DNA of 7,405 nucleotides from Flavobacteriaceae bacterium (GCA_027068695.1 JAMOMG010000251.1:1-7405), one strand, 5' to 3'. Shown: positions 1 to 7,325, numbered from the stretch's first letter. Translations and numbers: made by a program. The notes: generated by a model not told the origin, from the sequence alone.

Positions 1-63
1 GTTTTGTATAATTCATATATAAATTTACACTTATTAGTAATTAATAACTTCGTTTTCAAATAT

Positions 64-97
64 AAAAAAAAGGATAAACTTTTTAAAGTCTATCCTT
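64..97 (-). terminator. Intrinsic (rho-independent) terminator after rplQ
   Basis: Read on the minus strand, bases 97-86 pair with 81-70 in an unbroken 12-pair stem. It begins AAGGAUA and includes one G-U wobble (90 with 77). The loop is four bases (85-82). The stem runs directly into a tract of eight U (71-64), the first two of which are part of the stem. It starts 24 bases after the rplQ stop codon. There is no T-tract on the other side, so it should work only for leftward transcription. It marks the likely end of the ribosomal protein transcript. Confidence 0.85.
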
Positions 98-121
98 GTT
101 AATGTTATTAAAGAGTTTTCA

Positions 122-589
122 TTAATTTGTCTCTTTATTTTCCTCAGTAGTTTCAATAGCTTTCTCAGACTTTTTTGATTTACCTCTACGAGTAGTTTTC
201 TTTTTCTTAGCTCCGTTTGGATTATAAGTTGTATTGTAATCAACTAATTCTACCATTGCCATTGGAGCGTTATCTCCCTGACGGTTCCCTAATTTAATAA
301 TACGTACATATCCTCCTGGTCTATCAGCTACTTTTACAGAAACTTCTTTAAATAATTCAGTAACTGCATATTTACTTCTCAAGTAACTAAACACAACTCT
401 ACGGTTATGAGTAGTATCATTTTTAGATTTTGTAATTAAAGGCTCAACAAATTGACGTAAGGCTTTCGCTTTAGCAACTGTTGTATTAATACGCTTGTGC
501 TCAATTAAAGAACAAGCCATATTAGCAAACATAGCCTTTCTATGAGCTGTTTGTCTTCCTAAGTGATTAAATTTCTTTCCGTGTCTCAT
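122..589 (-). CDS. rplQ: 50S ribosomal protein L17 (bL17)
   Basis: L17 is a large-subunit protein found only in bacteria and organelles; it sits near the peptide exit tunnel. The 155-residue product opens with the family start [12 protein letters not shown] and has the conserved block around [15 protein letters not shown] (residues 31-45). The core ends near VELVDYN (residues 113-119), where shorter homologues such as the E. coli protein stop soon after. Residues 120-155 form an extra tail, first Lys/Arg-rich ([13 protein letters not shown], 128-140) and then acidic (Glu/Thr/Asn). Tails of this kind are usual in Bacteroidota L17 as I recall, and are probably disordered. The gene lies 38 bases after rpoA, the normal last position of the alpha operon, and is followed by a terminator. 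No Shine-Dalgarno sequence precedes the ATG; the leader is A-rich. Confidence 0.97.
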   Translation of the reverse strand: MRHGKKFNHLGRQTAHRKAMFANMACSLIEHKRINTTVAKAKALRQFVEPLITKSKNDTTHNRRVVFSYLRSKYAVTELFKEVSVKVADRPGGYVRIIKLGNRQGDNAPMAMVELVDYNTTYNPNGAKKKKTTRRGKSKKSEKAIETTEENKETN

Positions 590-608
590 TTTCTATATCT
601 TATCTTAA

Positions 609-626
609 TTAAAACTTTCGTTTTAA
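609..626 (-). promoter_or_regulatory. GAAA-capped hairpin between rpoA and rplQ
   Basis: On the minus strand, bases 626-620 (TTAAAAC) pair perfectly with 615-609 (GTTTTAA) around a GAAA loop (619-616) closed by a C-G pair. This is a GNRA tetraloop, known to be stable in RNA. It begins one base after the rpoA stop codon and ends about 20 bases before the rplQ ATG. No U-tract follows, so it is not a terminator. Its role is unknown; it might influence mRNA stability or rplQ translation. Confidence 0.4.
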
Positions 627-627
627 A

Positions 628-1620
628 TTAATCTTTGTCTAATTTATATTTACCCAAATCCATTCCAAAGTTTAAACCTTTATTATGAACCAATTCATCT
701 AGTTCAGTTAAAGATTTTTTACCAAAATTACGGAACTTCATCAAATCATTTTTATTGAACGATACTAAGTCCCCCAAAGTGTCAACTTCAGCTGCTTTTA
801 AACAGTTCAATGCTCTAACTGATAAATCCATGTCAACCAATTTAGTTTTAAGTAATTGACGCATATGTAATGATTCTTCATCATAAGTTTCAGTTTGAGC
901 TATTTCATCTGCCTCTAAAGTAATACGCTCATCAGAAAATAACATAAAATGATGAATTAATATCTTAGCTGCTTCTGTTAAAGCATCTTTAGGTGCAATT
1001 GACCCATCAGTAGTGATATCAAATACTAATTTCTCATAATCTGTTTTTTGTTCTACACGAAAATTTTCAACAGCATATTTCACGTTAATTATTGGTGTAA
1101 AAATTGAATCTGTAAAAATTGTACCTAGTGCTACTCCTGATTTTTTATTTTCCTCGGCAGGTACAAAACCTCTACCTTTCTCGATTGAAATTTCAAAATC
1201 TAACTTAACAGATTTTTCCATATTACAGATAACTAAATCATGATTAAGAACTTGGAATCCAGAAATAAATTTCTGTAAGTCACCAGCTGTTAATTGTTCT
1301 TGATTAGAAATCGAAATATTCACTATTTCTTTATCAGAATCCTCTATTTGTTTTTTAAAACGTACTTGCTTTAAATTCAATATAATTTCTGTTACATCTT
1401 CAACAACTCCTTTAATTGTTGAGAACTCATGTTCAATACCTTCAATACGAAGTGATGTTATTGCAAAGCCCTCTAATGAAGATAATAACACTCTTCTTAA
1501 AGCATTACCAACAGTTAAACCAAACCCTGGTTCTAACGGTCTAAATTCAAATCTACCACTAAAATCGGTAGAATCAATCATAATTACTTTATCGGGTTTC
1601 TGAAAATTTAAAATTGCCAT
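628..1620 (-). CDS. rpoA: DNA-directed RNA polymerase subunit alpha
   Basis: RpoA dimerises to nucleate assembly of RNA polymerase (alpha2-beta-beta'-omega) and contacts upstream promoter DNA and activators. The 330-residue protein has the expected two domains. The N-terminal dimerisation domain spans about residues 10-235, with the hallmark [10 protein letters not shown] (39-48) preceded by LEPGFG (29-34). The C-terminal helix-hairpin-helix domain spans about 255-315, with [10 protein letters not shown] (266-275) and NFGKKSLTE (298-306). R269, N272, C273, K275, G300 and S303 align with the E. coli DNA-contacting residues R265, N268, C269, K271, G296 and S299 (offset of 4). The linker (about 236-252) is acidic. 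Length is normal. It lies 22 bases after rpsD and 38 bases before rplQ, the standard alpha-operon order. No Shine-Dalgarno motif is visible. Confidence 0.98.
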   Translation of the reverse strand: MAILNFQKPDKVIMIDSTDFSGRFEFRPLEPGFGLTVGNALRRVLLSSLEGFAITSLRIEGIEHEFSTIKGVVEDVTEIILNLKQVRFKKQIEDSDKEIVNISISNQEQLTAGDLQKFISGFQVLNHDLVICNMEKSVKLDFEISIEKGRGFVPAEENKKSGVALGTIFTDSIFTPIINVKYAVENFRVEQKTDYEKLVFDITTDGSIAPKDALTEAAKILIHHFMLFSDERITLEADEIAQTETYDEESLHMRQLLKTKLVDMDLSVRALNCLKAAEVDTLGDLVSFNKNDLMKFRNFGKKSLTELDELVHNKGLNFGMDLGKYKLDKD

Positions 1621-1642
1621 AATTGAATTGGTATCTTTAAAA

Positions 1643-2248
1643 TTATTTAGAGTATAACTCTACTATTAGTTGTTCTTTGATATTTTCTGGAATTTGAATT
1701 CTTTCTGGTACACTTACAAAATTACCTTGTTTAGTCTCAGAATTCCAAGAAAGCCATTCGTAAACATCATTTCTATTAGCTAAAGAATTTTCAATAGCAA
1801 CTAATGATTTTGATTTTTCTCTAACAGCAACAACATCTCCTGCATTTAATGAAAATGAAGGGATATTTACTAACTCACCATTTACAGTAATATGACGATG
1901 AGAAACTAATTGGCGTGCTGCACTACGACTAGGTGCTATACCTAATCTATATACAACGTTATCTAAACGAGATTCACAAAGTTGTAATAAAATTTCACCT
2001 GTAATACCTTTACTACTAGATGCTTTTTTAAATAAATTTGAAAATTGTCTTTCTAAAATACCGTAAGTATATTTTGCTTTTTGTTTTTCGGCTAACTGGA
2101 TTGCGTATTCAGATTTTTTTCCTCTACGTCTATTGTTTCCATGTTGTCCTGGAGGATAATTTCTTTTTTCAAAAGACTTATCTTCTCCAAAAATTGCTTC
2201 TCCAAATTTACGAGCAATTTTAGTTTTTGGTCCTGTATATCTTGCCAT
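1643..2248 (-). CDS. rpsD: 30S ribosomal protein S4 (uS4)
   Basis: S4 is a primary binder of the 16S rRNA 5' domain and nucleates 30S assembly. It also helps maintain decoding accuracy and, in several bacteria, represses its own mRNA. The 201-residue product starts [17 protein letters not shown] and carries the conserved PPGQHG (32-37), LERQF (65-69) and [12 protein letters not shown] (92-103). The S4 RNA-binding domain follows (about 92-155, with [14 protein letters not shown] at 111-124), and the family ending IVELYSK closes the protein. It is the zinc-free form: the only cysteine is C91, so the N-terminal four-Cys site of some homologues is absent, as in many bacteria. An unusually long 84-base, structured gap separates it from rpsK and could be an S4-responsive leader; that is inference. 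Confidence 0.98.
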   Translation of the reverse strand: MARYTGPKTKIARKFGEAIFGEDKSFEKRNYPPGQHGNNRRRGKKSEYAIQLAEKQKAKYTYGILERQFSNLFKKASSSKGITGEILLQLCESRLDNVVYRLGIAPSRSAARQLVSHRHITVNGELVNIPSFSLNAGDVVAVREKSKSLVAIENSLANRNDVYEWLSWNSETKQGNFVSVPERIQIPENIKEQLIVELYSK

Positions 2249-2264
2249 TTTTTTATAGTTAAAT

Positions 2265-2313
2265 GATAGGGATTATGAATTAAGGCTAATCCTTCGATAA
2301 TCTAAATCCTATC
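2265..2313 (-). promoter_or_regulatory. Structured leader in front of rpsD, candidate S4 autoregulatory site
   Basis: The rpsK-rpsD gap (2249-2332) can fold on the minus strand into a long irregular hairpin. The base stem pairs GATAGG (2313-2308) with CCTATC (2270-2265). After a five-base bulge (2307-2303), a second stem pairs GATTAT-type bases 2302-2297 with 2276-2271. An apical AAGG/CCTT hairpin (2294-2291 with 2285-2282) has a five-base loop. No U-tract follows, so it is not a terminator. The base of the stem ends 16 bases before the rpsD ATG. The element is seen directly in sequence; the proposal that S4 or the ribosome senses it is inference from S4 autoregulation in other phyla. Confidence 0.45.
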
Positions 2314-2332
2314 TGTTAAAATTTAATAATTA

Positions 2333-2716
2333 TTATACTCTTCTTCTTTTAGGAGGTCTACATCCATTGTGTGGTGCTGGAGTAACATCTATAATTTCAG
2401 AAACTTCAATTCCCAAGTTGTGAATAGATCTAATTGCTGATTCTCTTCCATTACCTGGACCTTTTACGTATACCTTTACTTTTCTCATTCCTGCTTCATG
2501 TGCAACTTTTGCACAATCTTCAGCAGCTAATTGAGCAGCATAAGGAGTATTCTTCTTAGAACCTCTAAATCCCATTTTCCCAGCTGATGACCAAGAAATT
2601 ACATCTCCTTTTTTATTAGTTAGAGATATAATTATATTGTTGAATGAAGCTGTGATGTGCGCTTCACCAACTGTCTCAACAATAACTTTACGTTTTTTTG
2701 AACTTGCTTTCGCCAT
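2333..2716 (-). CDS. rpsK: 30S ribosomal protein S11 (uS11)
   Basis: S11 sits on the 30S platform near the E site and contributes to mRNA positioning and decoding fidelity. The 127-residue product has a basic N-terminus (KASSKKRK, 3-10). The conserved core includes [10 protein letters not shown] (25-34), [20 protein letters not shown] (42-61) and VKGPGNGRE (84-92). The highly conserved C-terminus is [12 protein letters not shown] (116-127). The Asn-Gly pair at N117-G118 matches the E. coli S11 site (N119) known to form isoaspartate. Length is normal for the family. It follows rpsM after 12 bases, with no Shine-Dalgarno motif, and is separated from rpsD by an atypically long gap. Confidence 0.98.
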   Translation of the reverse strand: MAKASSKKRKVIVETVGEAHITASFNNIIISLTNKKGDVISWSSAGKMGFRGSKKNTPYAAQLAAEDCAKVAHEAGMRKVKVYVKGPGNGRESAIRSIHNLGIEVSEIIDVTPAPHNGCRPPKRRRV

Positions 2717-2728
2717 AATATTTAGTTA

Positions 2729-3103
2729 TTATTTAGTTGCTTTTTTCTTGTTAGCTACAGTTTTTCTCTTACCTTTTCTAGTTCTAGAATTGTTTTTAGT
2801 TCTTTGACCTCTTAAAGGTAATCCAGATCTATGACGAATACCTCTATAACATCCAATATCCATTAAACGTTTAATGTTTATTTGAATTTCAGAACGTAAT
2901 TCACCTTCAATTCTGTACTCTCCTACTTGCTCTCTAATGTCGTGAATTTCCTGATCAGTCCAATCTTGAACTTTTGTACCTTCATCAACTTTTGCTGTAG
3001 CTAAAATTTCTTTAGCTCTACTTTTACCAATTCCAAATATGTATGTTAAAGCTATAACACCTCTTTTATTTTTTGGAATATCAATACCTGCTATTCTTGC
3101 CAT
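2729..3103 (-). CDS. rpsM: 30S ribosomal protein S13 (uS13)
   Basis: S13 lies in the head of the small subunit, where it forms intersubunit bridges with the large subunit and touches P-site tRNA through its tail. The 124-residue product begins [15 protein letters not shown] and has the helix-two-turn-helix core (about 14-80), including [14 protein letters not shown] (21-34). The rRNA-binding segment is [19 protein letters not shown] (85-103). The C-terminal tail is extremely basic ([18 protein letters not shown], 107-124), as expected for tRNA and rRNA contact. It opens the alpha part of the cluster, only 2 bases after the rpmJ stop codon, so translational coupling with rpmJ is likely. It is the one gene here with a Shine-Dalgarno-like AAGGA at suitable spacing. 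Confidence 0.98.
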   Translation of the reverse strand: MARIAGIDIPKNKRGVIALTYIFGIGKSRAKEILATAKVDEGTKVQDWTDQEIHDIREQVGEYRIEGELRSEIQINIKRLMDIGCYRGIRHRSGLPLRGQRTKNNSRTRKGKRKTVANKKKATK

Positions 3104-3105
3104 AA

Positions 3106-3222
3106 CTATCCTTGTCTTTGTTTAAATCTAGGATTCTTTTTATTGATTACATATAATCTGCCTTTTCTACGCACAATCTTGCACTCGGCACTTCTCTTTT
3201 TTACTGATGTTCTAACTTTCAT
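3106..3222 (-). CDS. rpmJ: 50S ribosomal protein L36 (bL36), zinc-free form
   Basis: L36 is the smallest large-subunit protein and stabilises 23S rRNA folding. This 38-residue frame reads [20 protein letters not shown] at the N-terminus and ends in FKQRQG, matching L36 from end to end. The classic zinc ribbon uses C11, C14, C27 and H33. Here those positions are S11, C14, N27 and F33, so three of four ligands are gone and zinc binding is very unlikely. This is the so-called C-minus type, which I recall as common in Bacteroidota. It sits 10 bases after infA and 2 bases before rpsM, its usual place. The identification is secure despite the small size because both termini and the context fit. Confidence 0.95.
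   Translation of the reverse strand: MKVRTSVKKRSAECKIVRRKGRLYVINKKNPRFKQRQG
3109..3113 (-). promoter_or_regulatory. Shine-Dalgarno-like AAGGA before rpsM
   Basis: On the minus strand, AAGGA lies five bases before the rpsM ATG. It falls inside the last codons of rpmJ (Gln-Gly-stop), which are conserved for protein reasons. It may therefore be a by-product of coding constraint rather than a selected ribosome binding site. It stands out only because none of the other starts in the window has a comparable motif. Confidence 0.3.
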
Positions 3223-3232
3223 CGTTTATACT

Positions 3233-3448
3233 TTAATATCTGTAAGTAATTCTTGCTTTTGTCAAATCATATGGGCTCATTTCTAACTTTACTTTATCAC
3301 CTGGTAATAATTTAATATAATGCATACGCATTTTACCTGATATGTGAGCTGTTACAATATGCCCATTTTCCAACTCTACACGAAACATTGCATTTGACAA
3401 TGCTTCTGTGATTGTTCCATCTTGTTGTATTGCTGGTTGTTTTGCCAT
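3233..3448 (-). CDS. infA: Translation initiation factor IF-1
   Basis: IF-1 binds the A site of the 30S subunit during initiation and assists IF-2 and IF-3. The 71-residue product is a single S1-like OB-fold domain. Its conserved core [10 protein letters not shown] (21-30), HISGKMR (35-41), LLPGDKV (47-53) and [10 protein letters not shown] (58-67) is nearly the same as the E. coli protein. Length is normal. It lies 4 bases after secY and 10 bases before rpmJ. In many other phyla adk and/or map lie between secY and infA; their absence here agrees with Bacteroidota gene order. The leader is A/T-rich with no Shine-Dalgarno motif, and coupling to secY termination is likely given the tiny gap. 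Confidence 0.98.
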   Translation of the reverse strand: MAKQPAIQQDGTITEALSNAMFRVELENGHIVTAHISGKMRMHYIKLLPGDKVKLEMSPYDLTKARITYRY

Positions 3449-3452
3449 TTTA

Positions 3453-4787
3453 TTATGCTAATGATTTTCTTTTAGTTCCTTTTTTCATTAAACCATCATA
3501 ATGTCGATTTAATAAATGTGAGTTAATTTGTTGGATAGTATCAATTGCTACACCAACCATAATTAACAGTGATGTTCCTCCATAAAATAGAGCCCAAGAT
3601 TGTGTTAACCCAAAATTAATAACTATTGATGGTAAAATTGCTACTAAAGCTAAAAATAAAGATCCAGGAAATGTAATTAAAGATAAAATTCTATCTAATA
3701 ATTCTCCCGTATCTTTTCCCGGTCTAATTCCAGGAATAAAACCTCCACTCCTTTTTAAATCATCTGCCATCTTATTGGTAGGTATTGTAATTGCAGTATA
3801 AAAATAACTAAATACTATAATTAAAAAAGCAAACAATAAATTATACCATAAACCAAACATATTTGAAAATTCTATACCAATAGTTTTTACTGTTTGATTA
3901 TCTGAACCAGCCATTAATGCAGGAGCAAACATAATTGCTTGTGCAAATATTATTGGCATTACACCTGATGAATTTAATTTTAGTGGAATATAGTCTCTAG
4001 CTCCAGCTACATTTTTAATATTTCCAGCAACCGTTTTTCTTGCATATTGAACCGGAATTCTACGAACAGCTGTAACTAAATAAACTGAAACTAAAATTAC
4101 TAAGAGCCATACTATTATTTCAATTAAAATCATTATTAACCCACCGTTAGATGCTGTAATTTTTGAAACAGCTTCTTGTATAAATGCACCTGGAAAACGA
4201 GCAATTATACCAATCATAATTAACAATGATATACCATTACCAATACCTTTGTCTGTAATTTTTTCACCTAACCACATAGCAAAAATAGTTCCTGCTGTTA
4301 ACACCACCATAGATGTTATCCAAAACATACTTCCACTAATATAAAATGCTGATGAGGGTATTAAATTATATATATTGGCAATATAAGTAGGTCCCTGAAC
4401 CATAGTAATTGCAATAGTTAGCCAACGTGTAATTTGGTTTATTTTTTTTCTTCCACTTTCACCGTCTTTTTGTAGCTTTTGTAAATATGGAACTGCAATC
4501 CCCATTAATTGTACTACAATAGATGCCGAAATATAAGGCATAATACCCAATGCAACTACTGATGCTTTTGAAAAAGCTCCACCGGTAAACATATCTAGTA
4601 ATCCTAATATTCCTCCGCCACTAGTTTGATTCTGCAATGCCGCTTGCGCAACAGAAATATCAATTCCTGGAAGTGGTACCTGAGCAGCAAAACGATAAAT
4701 TGCCATAAAACCCAGTGTTAATAGAATCTTATTTCTAAGTTCCTCTATACTCCAAATGTCTCTAATGGTTTGAATTAATTTTTTCAT
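3453..4787 (-). CDS. secY: Preprotein translocase channel subunit SecY
   Basis: SecY forms the inner-membrane channel of the Sec translocon with SecE and SecG; it passes unfolded proteins driven by SecA or the ribosome and lets membrane segments exit sideways. The 444-residue product has ten hydrophobic segments, at about 21-39, 76-98, 121-140, 152-174, 183-204, 214-240, 271-292, 312-335, 367-390 and 396-416. Family motifs include [15 protein letters not shown] (81-95), [12 protein letters not shown] (104-115), [10 protein letters not shown] (181-190) and [14 protein letters not shown] (273-286). The cytosolic loop [13 protein letters not shown] (348-360) includes R355, the counterpart of the arginine essential for SecA-driven transport in E. 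coli (R357). The C-terminal tail is basic. It lies 12 bases after rplO and 4 bases before infA, so translation is probably coupled along the transcript. Confidence 0.98.
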   Translation of the reverse strand: MKKLIQTIRDIWSIEELRNKILLTLGFMAIYRFAAQVPLPGIDISVAQAALQNQTSGGGILGLLDMFTGGAFSKASVVALGIMPYISASIVVQLMGIAVPYLQKLQKDGESGRKKINQITRWLTIAITMVQGPTYIANIYNLIPSSAFYISGSMFWITSMVVLTAGTIFAMWLGEKITDKGIGNGISLLIMIGIIARFPGAFIQEAVSKITASNGGLIMILIEIIVWLLVILVSVYLVTAVRRIPVQYARKTVAGNIKNVAGARDYIPLKLNSSGVMPIIFAQAIMFAPALMAGSDNQTVKTIGIEFSNMFGLWYNLLFAFLIIVFSYFYTAITIPTNKMADDLKRSGGFIPGIRPGKDTGELLDRILSLITFPGSLFLALVAILPSIVINFGLTQSWALFYGGTSLLIMVGVAIDTIQQINSHLLNRHYDGLMKKGTKRKSLA

Positions 4788-4799
4788 CTATAATAATTA

Positions 4800-5252
4800 T
4801 TATAACGTTTCAGCTGAACCACCAGCTTCTTCAATAGCAGCCTTTGCAGTTGCAGTATATTTATGAACAGTTACATTTAATTTAGCTTTTAATTCTCCGT
4901 CACCTAATATTTTAACTAAGTCATTTTTACCAGCTAAACGGTTTTCTATTAAAACATCTAATGTTACAGTATCTTTAATTTTATTGTTATCAACCAATTC
5001 TTGCAATTTATGCAAGTTTACTCCAACATATTCTTTACGATTAATATTTGTAAAACCAAATTTAGGAACACGTCGTTGTAAAGGCATTTGACCTCCTTCA
5101 AAACCAACTTTCCTTGAGTATCCCGAACGAGATTTAGCTCCTTTATGACCTCTTGTTGCCGTACCTCCCTTTCCTGAACCTTGTCCTCTACCTACACGCT
5201 TACCTTGTGTTTTAACCGATCCTTTTGCAGGTTGTAAGTTATTTAATGTCAT
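4800..5252 (-). CDS. rplO: 50S ribosomal protein L15 (uL15)
   Basis: L15 is a late-assembling large-subunit protein whose long N-terminal extension threads through 23S rRNA. The 150-residue product starts MTLNNLQPAKGS. A Gly/Arg/Lys-rich extension follows (GKRVGRGQGSGKGG, 17-30; RGHKGAKSRSGYSRK, 34-48), then FEGGQMPLQRRVPKFGF (51-67) and a globular C-terminal half. The frame is open upstream to another ATG at 5282. That start would overlap rpmD by 17 bases and add ten residues unlike any L15 N-terminus, so I chose the ATG at 5250-5252, which leaves a 13-base gap after rpmD. No real Shine-Dalgarno is present; an AAGAG abuts the ATG too closely to serve as one. secY follows after 12 bases. Confidence 0.95.
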   Translation of the reverse strand: MTLNNLQPAKGSVKTQGKRVGRGQGSGKGGTATRGHKGAKSRSGYSRKVGFEGGQMPLQRRVPKFGFTNINRKEYVGVNLHKLQELVDNNKIKDTVTLDVLIENRLAGKNDLVKILGDGELKAKLNVTVHKYTATAKAAIEEAGGSAETL

Positions 5253-5265
5253 CTCTTTATAAAAA

Positions 5266-5448
5266 TTATTTAATTTCTTCAATAGAAACTAAGTGTTTAA
5301 CCGTATTCACCATTCCAATAATTTCTGGAGTAGCATTATGTTCAACAACTTGATTAATTTTATGTAAACCAAGCGCCTCAAGAGTTCTTTTCTGATTTTG
5401 AGGTCGTCTAATTTTACTTCGTACTTGTGTTACTTTTATTTTCTCCAT
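5266..5448 (-). CDS. rpmD: 50S ribosomal protein L30 (uL30)
   Basis: L30 is a small large-subunit protein that binds 23S rRNA. The 60-residue product matches the bacterial short form: a first strand KIKVTQVRSKIRRPQNQKRT (3-22), then the family segment LEALGLHKINQVVEHNATPE (23-42) and the final helix/strand region GMVNTVKHLVSIEEI (45-59). Length is normal for bacteria. It sits between rpsE (11-base gap) and rplO (13-base gap), the conserved spc position. The protein is sometimes missing in bacteria; here it is intact. Confidence 0.96.
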   Translation of the reverse strand: MEKIKVTQVRSKIRRPQNQKRTLEALGLHKINQVVEHNATPEIIGMVNTVKHLVSIEEIK

Positions 5449-5459
5449 CGTAATACTTT

Positions 5460-5984
5460 TTAACCATTAAATACTTTCTCCAAAGAAATTCCTCTCTCTT
5501 TGGCAATCATACCTGCACTACGTAGTTGCAATAACGCATCAAATGTTGCTTTCACAACATTATGAGGGTTTGATGAACCTTGTGATTTTGAAAGTACATC
5601 ATGCACTCCTACAGACTCAAGTACTGCACGTACTGCTCCTCCAGCAATAACTCCCGTACCATGTGAAGCTGGTTTTAAAAATACTCTTGCTCCACCATAT
5701 TTACCTTTTTGTTCGTGTGGCAGTGTTTTTTTAATAATTGGAATTCTAACTAAGTTTTTCTTAGCATCTTCTATTGCTTTTGCAATTGCAGATGCTACAT
5801 CTTTAGACTTACCTAATCCTTGACCTACAACTCCATTTCCGTCTCCAACTACAACAATAGCTGAAAAACCAAAAGCTCTTCCTCCTTTTGTTACCTTTGT
5901 AACTCTTTGCACACCTACTAAGTGATCTTGTAGTTCTAACCCGCTAGGTTTAACTCTTTCTACGTTTTTGTATTTTTGATACAT
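5460..5984 (-). CDS. rpsE: 30S ribosomal protein S5 (uS5)
   Basis: S5 sits at the mRNA entry side of the 30S subunit and, with S3 and S4, contributes to mRNA unwinding and decoding accuracy. The 174-residue product has the N-terminal double-stranded RNA-binding-like domain (about 19-82). The spectinomycin loop VTKGGRAF (31-38) is followed by [17 protein letters not shown] (44-60). The C-terminal domain (about 88-170) contains [19 protein letters not shown] (102-120) and [12 protein letters not shown] (136-147). The drug-contact loop looks like the ordinary sensitive form; I see no deletion in it. It lies 8 bases after rplR and 11 before rpmD, normal spc order, with an A/T-only leader and no Shine-Dalgarno motif. 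Confidence 0.98.
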   Translation of the reverse strand: MYQKYKNVERVKPSGLELQDHLVGVQRVTKVTKGGRAFGFSAIVVVGDGNGVVGQGLGKSKDVASAIAKAIEDAKKNLVRIPIIKKTLPHEQKGKYGGARVFLKPASHGTGVIAGGAVRAVLESVGVHDVLSKSQGSSNPHNVVKATFDALLQLRSAGMIAKERGISLEKVFNG

Positions 5985-5992
5985 AATTAATA

Positions 5993-6346
5993 TTAAAATT
6001 TTAAACCTGCTTCTCTTGCAGCTTCTGCTAGAGCTTTAACTCTACCGTGATACAAAAATCCATTTCTGTCAAATGCAACTGTCTCAACACCTGCTTTAAT
6101 TGCTTTTTCAGCAATACTCTTGCCTACTAATTTTGCAACGTCTGACTTTGAACCTACTGATTCAATTTCTTTATCTCTTGATGATACAGATATTAGAGTA
6201 ACACCCGATTTATCATCTACTAATTGAGCATACATTTCTTTGTTGCTTCTAAACACAGATAACCTAGGTTTAGTAGCCGTTCCGAAAATAATTTTTCTAA
6301 TTCTATGCTTAATTCTTTGTCTTCTTTCAAGCTTTGATAATGCCAT
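5993..6346 (-). CDS. rplR: 50S ribosomal protein L18 (uL18)
   Basis: L18 binds 5S rRNA and, with L5, anchors it in the central protuberance. The 117-residue product has the basic N-terminal arm [15 protein letters not shown] (5-19) that contacts 5S rRNA. The conserved strand segment [20 protein letters not shown] (26-45) follows, and the C-terminal signature is [20 protein letters not shown] (91-110) with ending REAGLKF. Length is normal for bacteria. It is placed 17 bases after rplF and 8 before rpsE, as in the standard spc order. Confidence 0.97.
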   Translation of the reverse strand: MALSKLERRQRIKHRIRKIIFGTATKPRLSVFRSNKEMYAQLVDDKSGVTLISVSSRDKEIESVGSKSDVAKLVGKSIAEKAIKAGVETVAFDRNGFLYHGRVKALAEAAREAGLKF

Positions 6347-6363
6347 AATACTTTTCTATACTA

Positions 6364-6909
6364 TTATGCAGATTTACCTGCTTTTCTTCTTAATAATTCT
6401 CCAACAAATTTAACTCCTTTTCCTTTGTAAGGCTCAGGTTTACGTAAAGAACGAATCTTAGCCGCAACAGCACCAACAAGTTGTTTATCAAATGAAGTTA
6501 ATTTAACAATTGGATTTTTTCCTTTCTCTGATATAGTTTCTACTTTAACTTCAGGAGCTACATCTAAAATTATGTTATGTGAAAAACCTAAGGCTAAATC
6601 TAAAACTTGACCTTGATTACTAGCTCTATACCCAACTCCAACAAGTTCTAATTCTTTAGTCCATCCTTGTGAAACACCAATAATCATATTGTTTAATAAA
6701 GCTCTATATAAACCATGCTTAGCTTTGTGGCTTTTACTATCAGATGGACGTTGTAAAGTAATTTTCCCTTCTCCAACTTCAACCTTAATATCATCTGTAA
6801 TTTCTTGAGATAACTCTCCCAATTTACCTTTTACAGTAACAACATTCTCATTAATTTCGAATGTAACACCTTCTGGTAATGTAATTGGGTTATTTCCTAT
6901 TCTTGACAT
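6364..6909 (-). CDS. rplF: 50S ribosomal protein L6 (uL6)
   Basis: L6 lies at the base of the L7/L12 stalk close to the sarcin-ricin loop and is needed for late 50S assembly. The 181-residue product begins MSRIGNNPITLPEGV and has two tandem L6 folds (about 10-82 and 83-170). HGLYRALLNNMIIGVSQGW (65-83) joins them, and ELVGVGYRA (88-96) starts the second. The family signature PEPYKGKGVKF (158-168) precedes the basic end ELLRRKAGKSA. Length is normal. It follows rpsH after 17 bases and precedes rplR by 17 bases. The leader is A-rich with no Shine-Dalgarno motif. Confidence 0.98.
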   Translation of the reverse strand: MSRIGNNPITLPEGVTFEINENVVTVKGKLGELSQEITDDIKVEVGEGKITLQRPSDSKSHKAKHGLYRALLNNMIIGVSQGWTKELELVGVGYRASNQGQVLDLALGFSHNIILDVAPEVKVETISEKGKNPIVKLTSFDKQLVGAVAAKIRSLRKPEPYKGKGVKFVGELLRRKAGKSA

Positions 6910-6926
6910 CTTTGTTTAGTTCTTTA

Positions 6927-7325
6927 TTAATATACGTAACATAAAACTTCTCCCCCAACATGTTCTTGACTAGCCTTTTTACCAGTCATAACACCATGTG
7001 ACGTAGATACTATTGCTATTCCTAATCCGTTTAGCACTCTAGGCATTTCACTTGCACCTACATATCTTCGAACTCCCGGTGTACTTACACGTTGTAATTT
7101 TTTTATAACTGAAGCTTTCGTTGCTCTATCATATTTCAACGCTATTTTAATTGTACCTTGTACATTATCATCATCAAATTTATAGCTTAGTATATAACCT
7201 TGATCAAATAAAATCTTGGTTATTTCTTTCTTAACTTTTGAAGCAGGAACCTCTACTACTCTATGCCCTGCCATTATAGCATTTCTAACTCTAGTTAGAT
7301 AATCTGCAATTGGATCTGTTATCAT
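6927..7325 (-). CDS. rpsH: 30S ribosomal protein S8 (uS8)
   Basis: S8 binds the central domain of 16S rRNA (helices 21 and 25) and organises the platform; in E. coli it also represses the spc operon by binding its mRNA. The 132-residue product starts MITDPIADYLTRVRNA, a typical Bacteroidota S8 start. Conserved features are VPASKVKKEITKIL (26-39), STPGVRRYVG (81-90), PRVLNGLGIAIVSTSHGVMT (95-114) and the ending GGEVLCYVY (124-132). Length is normal. It is preceded by a 62-base gap after rpsN that holds a strong hairpin, unlike the short gaps that follow. No Shine-Dalgarno motif precedes the ATG. Confidence 0.98.
   Translation of the reverse strand: MITDPIADYLTRVRNAIMAGHRVVEVPASKVKKEITKILFDQGYILSYKFDDDNVQGTIKIALKYDRATKASVIKKLQRVSTPGVRRYVGASEMPRVLNGLGIAIVSTSHGVMTGKKASQEHVGGEVLCYVY

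Noticed and set aside
1..63. Possible promoter for a gene beyond the left edge
   Set aside because: I looked on both strands for the Bacteroidota TTG/TAnnTTTG pair and found no properly spaced match; the segment is just AT-rich.
90..99. A ten-base match (ctatccttgt) between the terminator stem and the rpmJ-rpsM junction at 3106-3115
   Set aside because: One copy is forced by rpmJ codons and the other by the terminator stem. No further similarity flanks them, so chance is sufficient.
34..243. A 69-codon minus-strand open frame overlapping the end of rplQ
   Set aside because: It lies in a different frame inside the Lys-rich tail of rplQ, runs through the terminator, has low-complexity K/I/L composition and resembles no family. 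It is a shadow of an AT-rich coding region.
2038..2223. A 61-codon plus-strand open frame opposite rpsD
   Set aside because: It is fully antisense to the conserved N-terminal half of rpsD, with composition explained by the complement of S4 codons and no recognisable domain.
5250..5282. Longer rplO start ten codons upstream
   Set aside because: It would overlap rpmD by 17 bases and adds residues unlike L15 N-termini; the ATG at 5250-5252 gives the family-standard beginning.
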